A stretch of 64,000 bases of DNA, taken from NCBI GenBank assembly GCA_963811635.1, contig CAWESB010000006.1, positions 1 through 64,000 of the forward strand, written 5' to 3'. The translations under genes were made by a program, and so were the position numbers. A model generated the notes under the pieces. That model did not search any database. It was not told the origin of the DNA and saw nothing but the letters and a program-made list of their open reading frames with translations. The stretch's first letter is position 1. Every line of letters starts with the position of its first letter. Positions 19,519 through 27,940 of this stretch are shown one piece after another. This DNA is from JAIBJN01 sp963811635 (GTDB lineage: Bacteria > Actinomycetota > Thermoleophilia > Gaiellales > Gaiellaceae).

Positions 19519-20712
19519 TCAGCCCAGGCGGTCGAGGACGTCCGCGGCCGCACGCTTGCCGCTGCGAAGGGCGCCCTCCATCTGCCCGTGCCAGTCGCCG
19601 GCGGTGTGCTCGCCCGCAAAGGCCAGGGACTTCACCGGCCGGGCCAGCTCGTCGGCGTCGAGCGGGGAGGCGTGCGAGCGTGCGGAGTACGCGCCCTGTG
19701 CCCACGGGTCTTCCCGCCAAGTGGAGAGGAGCGGGGCCGCGCCGTCGAGCTCGAGCTCGGGCCGCAGCGCCGCCACCGAGGCGACCCAGGTACCGGGCCC
19801 GGCCCACACCCGGAGTCGCTCGAGCGCTCCCGGCGTCCCGGCGAACGAGGCGGCGAACGGCGCCGGGCCGCCGTCCGGGCCGAGCTGCGTGTACGACCAG
19901 TAGCGGGCCGGAACGGCCAGGACGGCGCTCGGCTCCGTCGGCGCGAGCAGGGGGACGTGGAGCTTCGCGGCGTGTCCGTAGCGGACGCCTGCGAGCGCGC
20001 GCGCTTTTGGCTCCGGCAGGGGCGGGTCGAAGCGCATGCGAGCTAGCACCGAGGCCGGAACCGCGACGACGACGGCTTCGGCCCAGACCTGGACGTCCGG
20101 GCCGCGGAGGAGCACAGAGCGACGGTCCCACCGGACCTCCTCCACCGGCCGGCCGCGGACGACGGCCGGCCCGAGCGGCGCGGCGAGCGCCTCGGCCAGA
20201 CGGCCGTTCCCGCCCTCGACCCCGAACGTATCGAAGCGCCCGAAGCCGGCGCCGGTCTCGGCGAGCACGGTTGCGTCCAGATCCGCGGCCGGGTACGCGC
20301 TCGAGACCTCGACGCGCGCGGCGATCACCTCGGCCAGCGCGGAAGGAAGACGCAGCGAGCCGAGCGCGTCGAGGACCGTGCCCTCCCGCGCCGCGTCGTC
20401 GAGGCGGGCGACTGCTCGATCCAGGTCGGCCGGCGAGACCGGCTCGCCCCCGCGTGGCTCGCGGTCGCCGTAATACGTGCCCTTGCGGTAGAGCCTCAGG
20501 CCGAGGCGCCGAGCGGTCGCCAGGAAAACCTCGTCGCCCGGGAAGACGAACTCGGCGCCCCGCTCGGCCACGCCGCCCGCGAACGGCACCGACCAGACCC
20601 GTCCGCCGACTCGATCGCGGGCCTCGAGCACGACGACCTCCGCACCTTCGCTCCGCAGCGCGTCGGCGGCGGCGAGTCCGGCCAGGCCGGCGCCGATGAT
20701 CGCGACCCTCAC
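19519..20712 (-). CDS. FAD-dependent amine oxidase-like oxidoreductase
   Basis: A 397-residue flavoprotein. The N-terminus VAIIGAGLAGLAAADALRSE is the Rossmann dinucleotide-binding motif, followed by VVVLEARDRVGGRVW, the amine-oxidase GG motif. The C-terminus has LAFAGEHTAGDWHGQMEGAL, the second FAD contact (GE-x-T). The family oxidises amines or protoporphyrinogen-like substrates. The GTG at 20712 is the natural start because the Rossmann strand begins directly there; the frame stays open for 350 more bases without family resemblance. A short ORF ends 17 bases upstream. Confidence 0.85.
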   Translation of the reverse strand: MRVAIIGAGLAGLAAADALRSEGAEVVVLEARDRVGGRVWSVPFAGGVAERGAEFVFPGDEVFLATARRLGLRLYRKGTYYGDREPRGGEPVSPADLDRAVARLDDAAREGTVLDALGSLRLPSALAEVIAARVEVSSAYPAADLDATVLAETGAGFGRFDTFGVEGGNGRLAEALAAPLGPAVVRGRPVEEVRWDRRSVLLRGPDVQVWAEAVVVAVPASVLARMRFDPPLPEPKARALAGVRYGHAAKLHVPLLAPTEPSAVLAVPARYWSYTQLGPDGGPAPFAASFAGTPGALERLRVWAGPGTWVASVAALRPELELDGAAPLLSTWREDPWAQGAYSARSHASPLDADELARPVKSLAFAGEHTAGDWHGQMEGALRSGKRAAADVLDRLG

Positions 20713-20729
20713 CGGCGGGAAGCTACTAC

Positions 20730-20906
20730 CTAGCGGTCTGGCAGCGGGAACCAACGCAAGCGCTCGAACTCGTCCGAGACGATGCGCGTGCGCGGCCAAA
20801 CCGGCGGGCTCGACTCGACCCCGGCCACGATCCGGCGCGCCTCGTCCAGATACCCGGGAAGCACGGACTCGGAGGCCGTGCGGCGCTCTGCACCGAGACG
20901 AGACAA
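20730..20906 (-). CDS. possible small protein upstream of the flavin oxidoreductase
   Basis: A 58-codon frame from TTG at 20906 (or a GTG shortly inside) reads SVLPGYLDEARRIVAGVESS, PPVWPRTRIVSDEFERLRWF, ending PLPDR. An in-frame stop lies just before the TTG. The composition looks protein-like and it ends 17 bases before the oxidoreductase start, so it may be its upstream operon partner. No family was recognised. Confidence 0.35.
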   Translation of the reverse strand: MSRLGAERRTASESVLPGYLDEARRIVAGVESSPPVWPRTRIVSDEFERLRWFPLPDR

Positions 20907-20998
20907 GACTCAGCGCCGGCCGAAGATCTTCGGCTTCAGGCGGGAGCGTGCCGGGTATCGTCGGAGCAGAAGCGACCGCGACGCTTGGAGGACACACC

Positions 20999-21400
20999 AT
21001 GCATGGCTGGGTAGGCGACATCGAGAAGGCGACGCTCGACAACGACACGTTCCGGACGGTGCTCTTCACCGGCGAGCATCACCAGCTGACGGTGATGAGC
21101 ATCGCGCCCGGCGAGGACATTGGTCTCGAAGTGCACGAGCACAATGACCAGTTCCTCCGGATCGAGCAGGGCACTGCCCGCGTCGAGCTCGGCCCCGCCG
21201 AGGACGCGCTGGACGAGACGCACGACGTCGAGGACGACTGGGCAGTCATCGTCCCGGCAGGGACCTGGCACAACGTCGTCAATACCGGCGACGGCGACCT
21301 GAAGGTCTACTCGCTCTACGCGCCGCCGGAGCACCCTGACGGTACGGTGCACCGCACGAAGGCGGATGCCGAAGCGGCCGAGAAGGCCGAGCACGCCTAG
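20999..21400 (+). CDS. cupin-domain protein
   Basis: A 133-residue single-domain cupin. Motif 1 reads GEDIGLEVHEHNDQFLRIEQG (metal ligands H, H, Q/E), motif 2 VIVPAGTWHNVVNTG. A GGAGG ribosome site lies 7 bases before the ATG. The N-terminus MHGWVGDIEKATLDNDTFRT resembles small cupins annotated as mannose-6-phosphate-isomerase-like, but the substrate is unknown. It meets the large UnbV-like gene tail to tail, 6 bases apart. Confidence 0.8.
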   Translation: MHGWVGDIEKATLDNDTFRTVLFTGEHHQLTVMSIAPGEDIGLEVHEHNDQFLRIEQGTARVELGPAEDALDETHDVEDDWAVIVPAGTWHNVVNTGDGDLKVYSLYAPPEHPDGTVHRTKADAEAAEKAEHA

Positions 21401-21406
21401 GGCGCG

Positions 21407-24400
21407 CTAGGGACCGACGGTGACGAGCCGGTCGGCGGCGAGGTCGCGCAGGCGCGTCTCGCTGCCGTCCGGATAGCGCACGACCAGCTGGCGCACACGG
21501 TCCGCGTCGCCCAGGCCGAAGTGCGCGCGCGGATCCTCCGACGAGAGGTAGCTGCTCCCGGCCTGCACGACGCGGACGAGCCGCTTTCCGTCCGGGAGGA
21601 CGACGGTGATCGTCGCCCCGGGCGAGAAGGTCTTCAGGGCGACCTCGAGCCAGTGCCCGGAGGCGCCGGAGCTCCGCAGGAGCACGAGTGGGCCGCCGAT
21701 CGAGCCGACGACGAAGTCCAGGTCGCCGTCGTTGTCGTAGTCGGCCGCGGCCAGGCCTCGTCCGTTGAGTCGTGGTCCCTCCCCCAGGCCGACTCCGCCG
21801 CTTACGTCGGCCAGGTCGCCGGAGCGCCCGCCGAGGACCTTCACCGGCTCGGCGTCCATCGCCAGGTTCGTCACGGGGATGGCGCCGTTGGCGATGACGA
21901 GGTCGAGCCGGCCGTCGCGGTCGAGGTCCGCCCACGCGGTGCCCCAGCCGGCGAGCGTCGTGTCGAACGCCGCGGCGAAGTCGGGGCGGGCGTCCGCGAA
22001 CCCGCCGCCGCGCGCGACGCTGCGGAAGACGCCGTGGAGCTGCCGGTGGGAGTTGGTCACGAAAAGGTCTGGGCGCCCGTCGCCGCTGTAGTCCGCGGTC
22101 GCCACGCCCATGCCGGCGTTCCGATCGGCCACACCCGCGGCTGCGCCCCGCTCCTCGAAGCGGAAGCCGAGCTCGTTCGAGGCCGGGACATTGACGTAGA
22201 GCCGGTTGGGGTCGAGGTCGTTCGCGACGTAGAGGTCGAGCCGGCCGTCGCCGTTGACATCCGTGAAGGCGGCTCCGAGCCCGTGCTCGACGGCGCTCGT
22301 TTCGATCCCGGCCTCCAGGGAGACCTCGCGAAAGCGCGCTCTGCCGTTCGCCCCCGGGCCCTCGTTGAGGTAGAGGCGGTCGCGAACGCCCGCGTAGGTG
22401 CTGGGGAAGCCGGACGCGCCCTCCACGGGCGCGTTCAGGTCGGCATAGCCCGCCACGAAGAGATCGGGCAGGCCGTCGGCGTTGACGTCGCCGGCCGTGG
22501 CGGCCGTGTGCCAGCCGTAGGCGTCGATCCCCGCAGCGCGGGCGCCCTCGACGAACCTGCCCCCGCCGGCGTTCCAGAGGAGCGCGTCGTAGCCGGTGGC
22601 GGTGACGTACAGATCCGTCCGGCCGTCGCCGTTGAAATCCGCCGCGACGCAGCCGTTGCCGCGCAGCGAGAGGTCGGCGCCCGAACCCCGGCTCACGTCC
22701 GTGAACTTGCCCTTGACGTTGCGGAAAAGGGCACTGCGGGGCAGGCCGCCCTGCTCCTTCCAGCGGGCGACGTCGACGGCGATCGAGTAAGAGTTCACCG
22801 CGTACAGGTCGAGCCAGCCGTCGCCGTCGTAGTCCAGCCAGCAGACGCCGCCGCCCATCATCGCGACGGGGTCGGGAGTGGTCTTGAAGCGGAAGGCGCC
22901 GTGGCGGAAGTCGAGCCCGGCGTGCCGCGCGACGTCGACCAGCCGGACGCCGCCCAGCTCGGCGCCGCCCGCGGGCGCCGCGGTCACGACCGGCACGGCG
23001 AGCTCGTCCGCCGCCGGGCCGCGCGTGCCGACGATCAGATAGCGGCCGCCCTGGAGCTCCAACTCGAGCGTCTGCTCGAACGGCGCCGGATCGCTGCGCT
23101 CTGCGACCTCAGGCGGCGAGCCCGTGTACGTCGCCAGCTCGACCGTGCCCTCGGCCTTCGCGACGACGAGCGGCGCCGACTGGCCGTCGCCGGGCTCGAG
23201 GGTCAGCTGCAGGCGCTCGACCGTGTAGTCGGGCACGACAACGGACTGGCCGGACGCGTCCATGCGTTTCCAGACGGCGGCGAGGCGGGCGCCGGTGGAT
23301 GCCTCGGTCGCGCGCTGCTGGTTCCGCGAGGCAAGCGCTTCGGCCTCCACGCGGAGGTCGGCGACGAGGTCGGCGGCGATCCAAAGCGCCGTCTCGCGGT
23401 CGAGCTGCGTGGACACGCCCTCCGCGGGCAGGATCGTGAGGTCCGGGAGCTCGCCCGCGTCGACCCGCGCGGCGCTGGCAACGTCGCTGCTCCGCGCCGG
23501 CAGCCCGGCGAGGACGACGAGGCCGACGAAGGCACCCGCAGCTGCCAGCGCCGCCGCGCCACGGGCGGCCCGCCCAAGCGTCGGCGCGCGCAGCGAGCCC
23601 GTCCGCGAGCGCGCAAGCTCGACGATCGGTCTCATCGCGCACGCGACCGCGAGTGAAGCGAGCACCGCCACCTTCGTCCCGAACTCCGTCTGCTGCGGCG
23701 CGATCAGGAGGACGGCGAGCAGTCCGATGCCGACCGCGTACCCGCGGCGCCCCTTCTGGCTCTGGGGGATCGTTTTCGGGTCGGTGATCATGAAGAAGAG
23801 GAAGACGAGGATCTCGGGCGAGAAGACGAGGATTCGCCAGAGCTCCCAGCCCTCGATCGGCCCGAGATGCCAGCGTGCGGTCATCGCGTGGCCGGTCGCG
23901 GCGAGCACGGCGAGCCCGGCCGCGAAGGCGACCCAGAACCCGATCGCGATCTGGAGGAGGTGCAGGCGCGAGAGGATCGCGAGGCCGCCGACGACGATGA
24001 TCGTCAGCGCGAGCGCCATCCAGGCCGACATCGGCCCCCACCAGAAGTCGAGCGGCTCGGCGCGCGCGGAGCCGAGCACGAGGAAGCAGAGGACGAGCCC
24101 GAAGTTGGACGGGTTGAAGACGTGCCCGCCCCGGAACTTGATCACGTACTTGGAGAGCAGGGCGATCGCCGACGTGCCTACGAAGATCCACCAGCCGTTC
24201 AGGCTCCACCAGTCCCCGTGCTCGGTGCCGGGGACGCGGAGGATGAAGGCGACTCCGTTCCCCGTCAGCAGCGCGCTCGCCGGCCACATGAGCACGTGCT
24301 GGCGAAAGAAGGCGATGCCGACCTCGAGCACGGCGCAGGTGAGCAGGGAGAGGAGGATCTGGGCGATCGACAGGCGAAAGTCGAACGCCACCTGGCCGAG

Positions 24401-24529
24401 CACCTGGAGCGAGACGATCACGGCCGCCAGGTGCAGCCGCGGATCCCGCCAGGTCGGCAGGAGCACCGGGTACTGCGTGCCTCGAATCCGGATCGTCGGC
24501 TTGCCGGCCGCGGCGGCGGACGCGTTCAT
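21407..24529 (-). CDS. UnbU/UnbV-like fusion: NQR2/RnfD-type membrane domain plus FG-GAP/ASPIC domain
   Basis: A 1040-residue protein. Residues about 30-300 form a polytopic membrane domain with eight to ten helices resembling RnfD/NqrB and the enediyne-cluster protein UnbU (GGHVFNPSNFGLVLCFLVLG, FFMITDPKTIPQSQKGR). A linker of ~200 residues follows. From about 540 there are VCBS/FG-GAP beta-propeller repeats with calcium-type DxDxDG loops (DYDGDGWLDLYAVN, DFNGDGRTDLYVT, DVNADGLPDLFVAG, DYSGDGRPDLFVTN). The end is an ASPIC/UnbV domain (GASGHWLEVALK, SSEDPRAHFGLGD). In enediyne clusters UnbU and UnbV are separate proteins of unknown role. No polyketide genes are nearby, so a general envelope electron-transfer or scaffold role is only a guess. 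Confidence 0.75.
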   Translation of the reverse strand: MNASAAAAGKPTIRIRGTQYPVLLPTWRDPRLHLAAVIVSLQVLGQVAFDFRLSIAQILLSLLTCAVLEVGIAFFRQHVLMWPASALLTGNGVAFILRVPGTEHGDWWSLNGWWIFVGTSAIALLSKYVIKFRGGHVFNPSNFGLVLCFLVLGSARAEPLDFWWGPMSAWMALALTIIVVGGLAILSRLHLLQIAIGFWVAFAAGLAVLAATGHAMTARWHLGPIEGWELWRILVFSPEILVFLFFMITDPKTIPQSQKGRRGYAVGIGLLAVLLIAPQQTEFGTKVAVLASLAVACAMRPIVELARSRTGSLRAPTLGRAARGAAALAAAGAFVGLVVLAGLPARSSDVASAARVDAGELPDLTILPAEGVSTQLDRETALWIAADLVADLRVEAEALASRNQQRATEASTGARLAAVWKRMDASGQSVVVPDYTVERLQLTLEPGDGQSAPLVVAKAEGTVELATYTGSPPEVAERSDPAPFEQTLELELQGGRYLIVGTRGPAADELAVPVVTAAPAGGAELGGVRLVDVARHAGLDFRHGAFRFKTTPDPVAMMGGGVCWLDYDGDGWLDLYAVNSYSIAVDVARWKEQGGLPRSALFRNVKGKFTDVSRGSGADLSLRGNGCVAADFNGDGRTDLYVTATGYDALLWNAGGGRFVEGARAAGIDAYGWHTAATAGDVNADGLPDLFVAGYADLNAPVEGASGFPSTYAGVRDRLYLNEGPGANGRARFREVSLEAGIETSAVEHGLGAAFTDVNGDGRLDLYVANDLDPNRLYVNVPASNELGFRFEERGAAAGVADRNAGMGVATADYSGDGRPDLFVTNSHRQLHGVFRSVARGGGFADARPDFAAAFDTTLAGWGTAWADLDRDGRLDLVIANGAIPVTNLAMDAEPVKVLGGRSGDLADVSGGVGLGEGPRLNGRGLAAADYDNDGDLDFVVGSIGGPLVLLRSSGASGHWLEVALKTFSPGATITVVLPDGKRLVRVVQAGSSYLSSEDPRAHFGLGDADRVRQLVVRYPDGSETRLRDLAADRLVTVGP

Positions 24530-24558
24530 CGGAGAATCATCCTACGCAGCGGCCGGCG

Positions 24559-24897
24559 TCACTCAAGGTCCTCCTGGATCATGCGCGGCGATGCGTGGAT
24601 GCAGACCATGTCGAGCCGCTCGTCGCCGGCGTTCTTGAACTTGTGCGGCGTCTCCGGGCCGACGACGAGGATGTCGCCCGGTCCCGCGTCGAGCTCCTCC
24701 CCGTCGGCGGTGAAGCGCGCCTTGCCGCTGCGCACGATCCACGTCTCCGAGTAGGGGTGGCGGTGCAGGTCCGGGCCGGCGCCCGGCTGGTTGTTGACGA
24801 GGAAGAACGAGACGCCCGAGCCGTGCGCCTCGCCCTCGAACGTGACCGTGCCCCCGCGGCTCGGCGGCAGCTCCTCCGGTCGGATGACACGGTGCAT
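24559..24897 (-). CDS. cupin-domain protein
   Basis: A 112-residue cupin. Motif 1 is GPDLHRHPYSETWIVRSG and motif 2 GDILVVGPETPHKFKNAG, so both histidine pairs are present. The ATG at 24897 follows GGGGAG and starts exactly at the domain. A few residues at the end (ASPRMIQEDLE) complete a typical length. Small-molecule binding or an isomerase-like role is known for the fold, not for this protein. Confidence 0.8.
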   Translation of the reverse strand: MHRVIRPEELPPSRGGTVTFEGEAHGSGVSFFLVNNQPGAGPDLHRHPYSETWIVRSGKARFTADGEELDAGPGDILVVGPETPHKFKNAGDERLDMVCIHASPRMIQEDLE

Positions 24898-25066
24898 GGA
24901 CACTCCCCTCGTCGACGATCGGCGAGAGCCGATCGTAGCGGCCGCCTGGTTCCAGGCCCAGGCGACCGCTGCGGCGAAGGCGGCTACGTCAGCCATGGCC
25001 GAGACTGTTGTTGCCCTCGTGAAAGAGGCGTCCGCGTCGAACGACCGCGGCTCTGCCGGACATTGA
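24896..25066 (+). CDS. possible small alanine-rich protein
   Basis: A 56-codon frame whose ATG overlaps the divergent cupin start by two bases. It encodes a helical, alanine-rich peptide (FQAQATAAAKAATSAMAETV then VALVKEASASNDRG) with actinobacterial-like codon use. It ends 8 bases before a truncated sigma-factor frame. No family was recognised. Confidence 0.3.
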   Translation: MDTPLVDDRREPIVAAAWFQAQATAAAKAATSAMAETVVALVKEASASNDRGSAGH

Positions 25067-25074
25067 CGGAGTAA

Positions 25075-25209
25075 ATGACGGGAGCCGACACCGAGCGTAA
25101 GCGGCGTTTCGACCAGCTGTTCGAGGCGTGGTCTCCGGACATCGTCGCCTACTGCGGTTGGCGGGCGGCCTCGGACGGCGACGGGCAGGACGGGCTTCGG
25201 CGCGGCTGA
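25075..25209 (+). pseudogene. N-terminal stub of a sigma-70/ECF sigma factor
   Basis: The 44-residue frame MTGADTERKRRFDQLFEAWS, PDIVAYCGWRAASDG then QDGLRRG matches the first helices of sigma region 2 (RFDALF...VLAYALRR) up to where the conserved D-A-E-D-V-V would follow, and then stops. Regions 2.3-4 are missing and the next gene begins 10 bases later on the other strand. It is a deletion remnant. Confidence 0.5.
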
Positions 25210-25219
25210 TCCGGCGAGC

Positions 25220-26662
25220 CTACGGGGCCGGCCCGACCGGCCCCGTAGCCTTCTGGGGCTCGGCCGCCCCGCCCACGCCGGTGATCAGCCAGGGGCTCGA
25301 GTCTTCGCCGTCGAGCGACAGTGTCCACCGCTCGGTGAACGCCGTGGCGTCGTCCCTGGTCCCCGAGACCAGCGCCTTCGTGTCGCGGTCCTCGATGTAG
25401 CGCTGCCCTTCGAGCTCCACCTCGATGGTCATGGTGGCCGGGTCCTCGCCCGCCTCGAGTGCGACGATCGCGATTCGGCGTACGCGCGGGCCACGCACGA
25501 CGACGCGGGTCTTCTCGGCGCCGTCGCGGTAGAGGAGCTGATGGAGCGCGGGCGCGCTCGCCAGGCGGGCCAGCTCTGCGTCGTCACCGTCCACCGCCTC
25601 GGCCCAGGCGGCGACGGCCTGCCGCGCCGCGGCCTCGAGCACATCGGGCGCGAAGCGGGCGTCCGCGAGGGAAAGATCGAGCGCTGCCGCCCGCGCATCG
25701 CCGTCGAAGTCGAGGTCGGCCACGTCCCCGGGCTCGACCCCGGCAGGAAGGCCGTCCGACACGGCGGTCTCGATGACTGCTTCGTCCCGTAGACGCCCGG
25801 TGTCGGACCAAGGCGAGGCGACGACCGGGTCGGTCAGCTGGTGCTCGCCCTCGGACCGCTCCTCGATCGACTGGAGGATCCAGCTCCCCTCGCGTCTCCC
25901 CAGCGTCCAGTACTGCGCGAGCCGGATCGTGTCGTCCGACTCGCCGTCCCGGTAGATCGTGGCCCCGTTCCGATCCTCGACATACGCGCGCAGCATTGAC
26001 TCGACGAAGACGACTGCGCGATCGTCCCCGGCTTCCTCACGATTCGTCAGGCCGACGTACTCGACGTGAACCGGATCGATCACCTCGACCCGGTTGTGCC
26101 ATCCCTTGAGGTCGAAGTCGGCGAGGCGGCGCTCCCACTCGGCGAGCAGATCGGCGCCCAGCAACGAGGCGAGCCGGGCATTGTCGCGATCGTCCCAGGC
26201 CGACTGCACCTCGCGGAACAGCGCCTCGGCGGCGGAGGTCACCGCCTCCGGTGCGAAGCTCTCCTCGTCCTGTGCGGCCTCGACGGCTGCCAGCTCGACC
26301 TCTTGCACTCGCGCACGCCGGCCCCGGCGCCGAAAGCCCGAGAGGACTCGAGCGACCAGATCGACCAGTGCCGACCTGACGCGCGCGATCGGACCGCTCT
26401 GCACGCGCAGCACGAGAACGAGCAGGATGAGCGCGCCGAGGGCGATGACGAAGATCGGGCTGATATCGCCGCCCCCGTCGCCGCCGCCGGGCCCGAAGTC
26501 GCCGCCGCCGCCGCCACCGCCACCACCCCCACCGCTGCCGCCGCCTCCGCCGCCTCCGCCGCCGTAGTCGGAGCTGCCACCGCCGGCCTGCGCAGCCGCG
26601 GACTCCGCCGCCGCGAGGGCGACGACGATCAGTGTGAGAAGGACGAACCCAGAGCGCACCAC
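25220..26662 (-). CDS. membrane protein with glycine-rich linker and two Tim44-like domains
   Basis: A 480-residue protein. A signal or anchor helix (FVLLTLIVVALAAAESAAAQ) is followed by a long glycine-rich stretch (about residues 28-65), a second transmembrane helix (PIFVIALGALILLVLVLRV), and a cytosolic part. There, FREVQSAWDDRDNARLASLL and a WTLGRREGSWILQSIEE ending match Tim44-like (NTF2-fold) domains; a second weaker copy ends WTLSLDGEDSSPWLITGVGG. The GTG at 26662 follows AGGAGG at correct spacing. The function of bacterial Tim44-like proteins is unclear; membrane trafficking or solute sensing are guesses. Confidence 0.7.
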   Translation of the reverse strand: MVRSGFVLLTLIVVALAAAESAAAQAGGGSSDYGGGGGGGGGSGGGGGGGGGGGDFGPGGGDGGGDISPIFVIALGALILLVLVLRVQSGPIARVRSALVDLVARVLSGFRRRGRRARVQEVELAAVEAAQDEESFAPEAVTSAAEALFREVQSAWDDRDNARLASLLGADLLAEWERRLADFDLKGWHNRVEVIDPVHVEYVGLTNREEAGDDRAVVFVESMLRAYVEDRNGATIYRDGESDDTIRLAQYWTLGRREGSWILQSIEERSEGEHQLTDPVVASPWSDTGRLRDEAVIETAVSDGLPAGVEPGDVADLDFDGDARAAALDLSLADARFAPDVLEAAARQAVAAWAEAVDGDDAELARLASAPALHQLLYRDGAEKTRVVVRGPRVRRIAIVALEAGEDPATMTIEVELEGQRYIEDRDTKALVSGTRDDATAFTERWTLSLDGEDSSPWLITGVGGAAEPQKATGPVGPAP

Positions 26663-26874
26663 CGCAAGCCTCCTGCTCGACCGTGCGGGCGGGATTCTAG
26701 GCCGTGTGACACGAAACACAAAGCCTCGCGGTCGATCGCGACGAGCGCGATGCCGGGGCGGCGTCGAGGCCACCCTCTCCCGGCCGCCTGGTTTGGCCGG
26801 CCAGGGGTCGGGTAGTGCGAAGCCGGAGCACGAGCGCGGCCGAGCGCTCATGTCAGCGACACCAAGGGGGAAAC

Positions 26875-27795
26875 ATGAAGACAACCAGGAGTCGCGTACG
26901 GATCGTGCGCGGGCTCATCGTCGCCGTCCTGGCGGTGTGCATCAGCCTCGGCGCCGGGAGCACCGCGAGCGCGGAGCGGCCTGACTGTGCCGACCGGGGT
27001 GTCCCGGACAGCAAGATCTCGATCCAGCTCTGGACCTTCGCCGAGTACGTCGGCTTCGGCACCGACCCGGCGACGATCGCACGCCTCGAAGAGGTGCTGA
27101 GCAGGTTGAGCGACATGGGCTACCGGAACGTTGAGCCCTTCACGCTCAGTGGTCTGAGCGCGGAGGAGTATCGCGCCCTGCTCGACAGGTACGGGCTGAA
27201 GGCGTCCGGCCGCCACGTGAACGTCGGCACGCCGGAGAGCCCGGTGGACTTCCAACAGATCCTCGAGGAGAACCGGACGCTCGGGATCGAGTTCTTCGGG
27301 TCCGGGGCGACGCCGAACTATGCCACCGAGGCCGAGTGGATCGCCTACGCGGAGTACCTCAACGAGCTCGGCGCGCTGGCGCGGCAGCAGGGCCAGAACC
27401 TGATGATCCACAACCACAACTGGGAGTTCCAGCGTGTGTTCAGCGACCGGACGGCGTACGACGTCCTCATGGCGAGCACCGATGCGAAAAACGTCGTCTT
27501 CCAGCTCGACCTCTACTGGGTCACCAACGGCGGGGGCGACCCGGTGGAGCTCCTCCAGCGCTACGGCAACCGCATCCAGCTGTTCCACGTGAAGGACATG
27601 GCAGCGGGCCCGTTCCCGGGGAGGATCGAGATCGTAGGTGAGGGCATCATCGACTTCCCGACGATCTTCGCGGCCTCCAAGGGCCCCGTCAGGTACTACG
27701 TCGTCGAGCACGATCCGCGCTTCGGCGACCCGACGTTCGACCCGTTCGAGGCGGCCCAGAAGGGCTTCGACTACCTCGACTGCGTCACGTACTGA
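26875..27795 (+). CDS. secreted sugar phosphate isomerase/epimerase-like protein
   Basis: A 306-residue protein with a Sec signal peptide (IVRGLIVAVLAVCISLGAG, cleavage after TASA). The mature part is a xylose-isomerase-like TIM barrel of the AP endonuclease family 2: ISIQLWTFAEYVG, MGYRNVEPFT, LMIHNHNWEFQ, VVFQLDLYWVTNGG, LFHVKDM and VVEHDP hold the metal-ligand positions (E, D, H, E). The ATG at 26875 was chosen because GGGGGAAAC precedes it and the signal peptide follows. Secreted members are known in soil bacteria; the substrate is unknown. It ends at a strong hairpin. Confidence 0.8.
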   Translation: MKTTRSRVRIVRGLIVAVLAVCISLGAGSTASAERPDCADRGVPDSKISIQLWTFAEYVGFGTDPATIARLEEVLSRLSDMGYRNVEPFTLSGLSAEEYRALLDRYGLKASGRHVNVGTPESPVDFQQILEENRTLGIEFFGSGATPNYATEAEWIAYAEYLNELGALARQQGQNLMIHNHNWEFQRVFSDRTAYDVLMASTDAKNVVFQLDLYWVTNGGGDPVELLQRYGNRIQLFHVKDMAAGPFPGRIEIVGEGIIDFPTIFAASKGPVRYYVVEHDPRFGDPTFDPFEAAQKGFDYLDCVTY

Positions 27796-27805
27796 GCCGG
27801 CAGGC

Positions 27806-27839
27806 CGGGAGGGCCTCCGACACCCGGGAGGCCCTCCCG
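27806..27839 (+). terminator. hairpin after the secreted epimerase gene
   Basis: A 13-bp stem, CGGGAGGGCCTCC with GGAGGCCCTCCCG, closes an 8-base loop, 11 bases after the stop codon. No T-tract follows. Confidence 0.6.
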
Positions 27840-27850
27840 TCCGCCCTCGC

Positions 27851-27922
27851 CGGCACTAGCCGGACTCGAACCGGCGACCTCCCGGGTGCGATCCAGACGC
27901 TGTCCAGCCGAGCCGTGGCCCC
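27851..27922 (-). pseudogene. degenerate full-length tRNA-Ala(CGC) copy
   Basis: Read on the minus strand, about 72 bases align along their whole length with the intact tRNA-Ala at 43504-43576, including the anticodon loop ATCGCAC and the T arm. The acceptor stem has two mismatches and no intact 3' pairing, and the D arm is altered. It is the outermost tRNA-Ala-related sequence of the island. Confidence 0.65.
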
Positions 27923-27940
27923 GAGCCCAGAAGCGCCGGC

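Noticed and set aside
21521..23656. 711-residue plus-strand frame
   Set aside because: Antisense shadow of the UnbU/UnbV-like gene, with no domain pattern of its own.
26462..26580. proline-rich plus-strand protein
   Set aside because: It is the complement of the glycine-rich linker of the Tim44-like protein.
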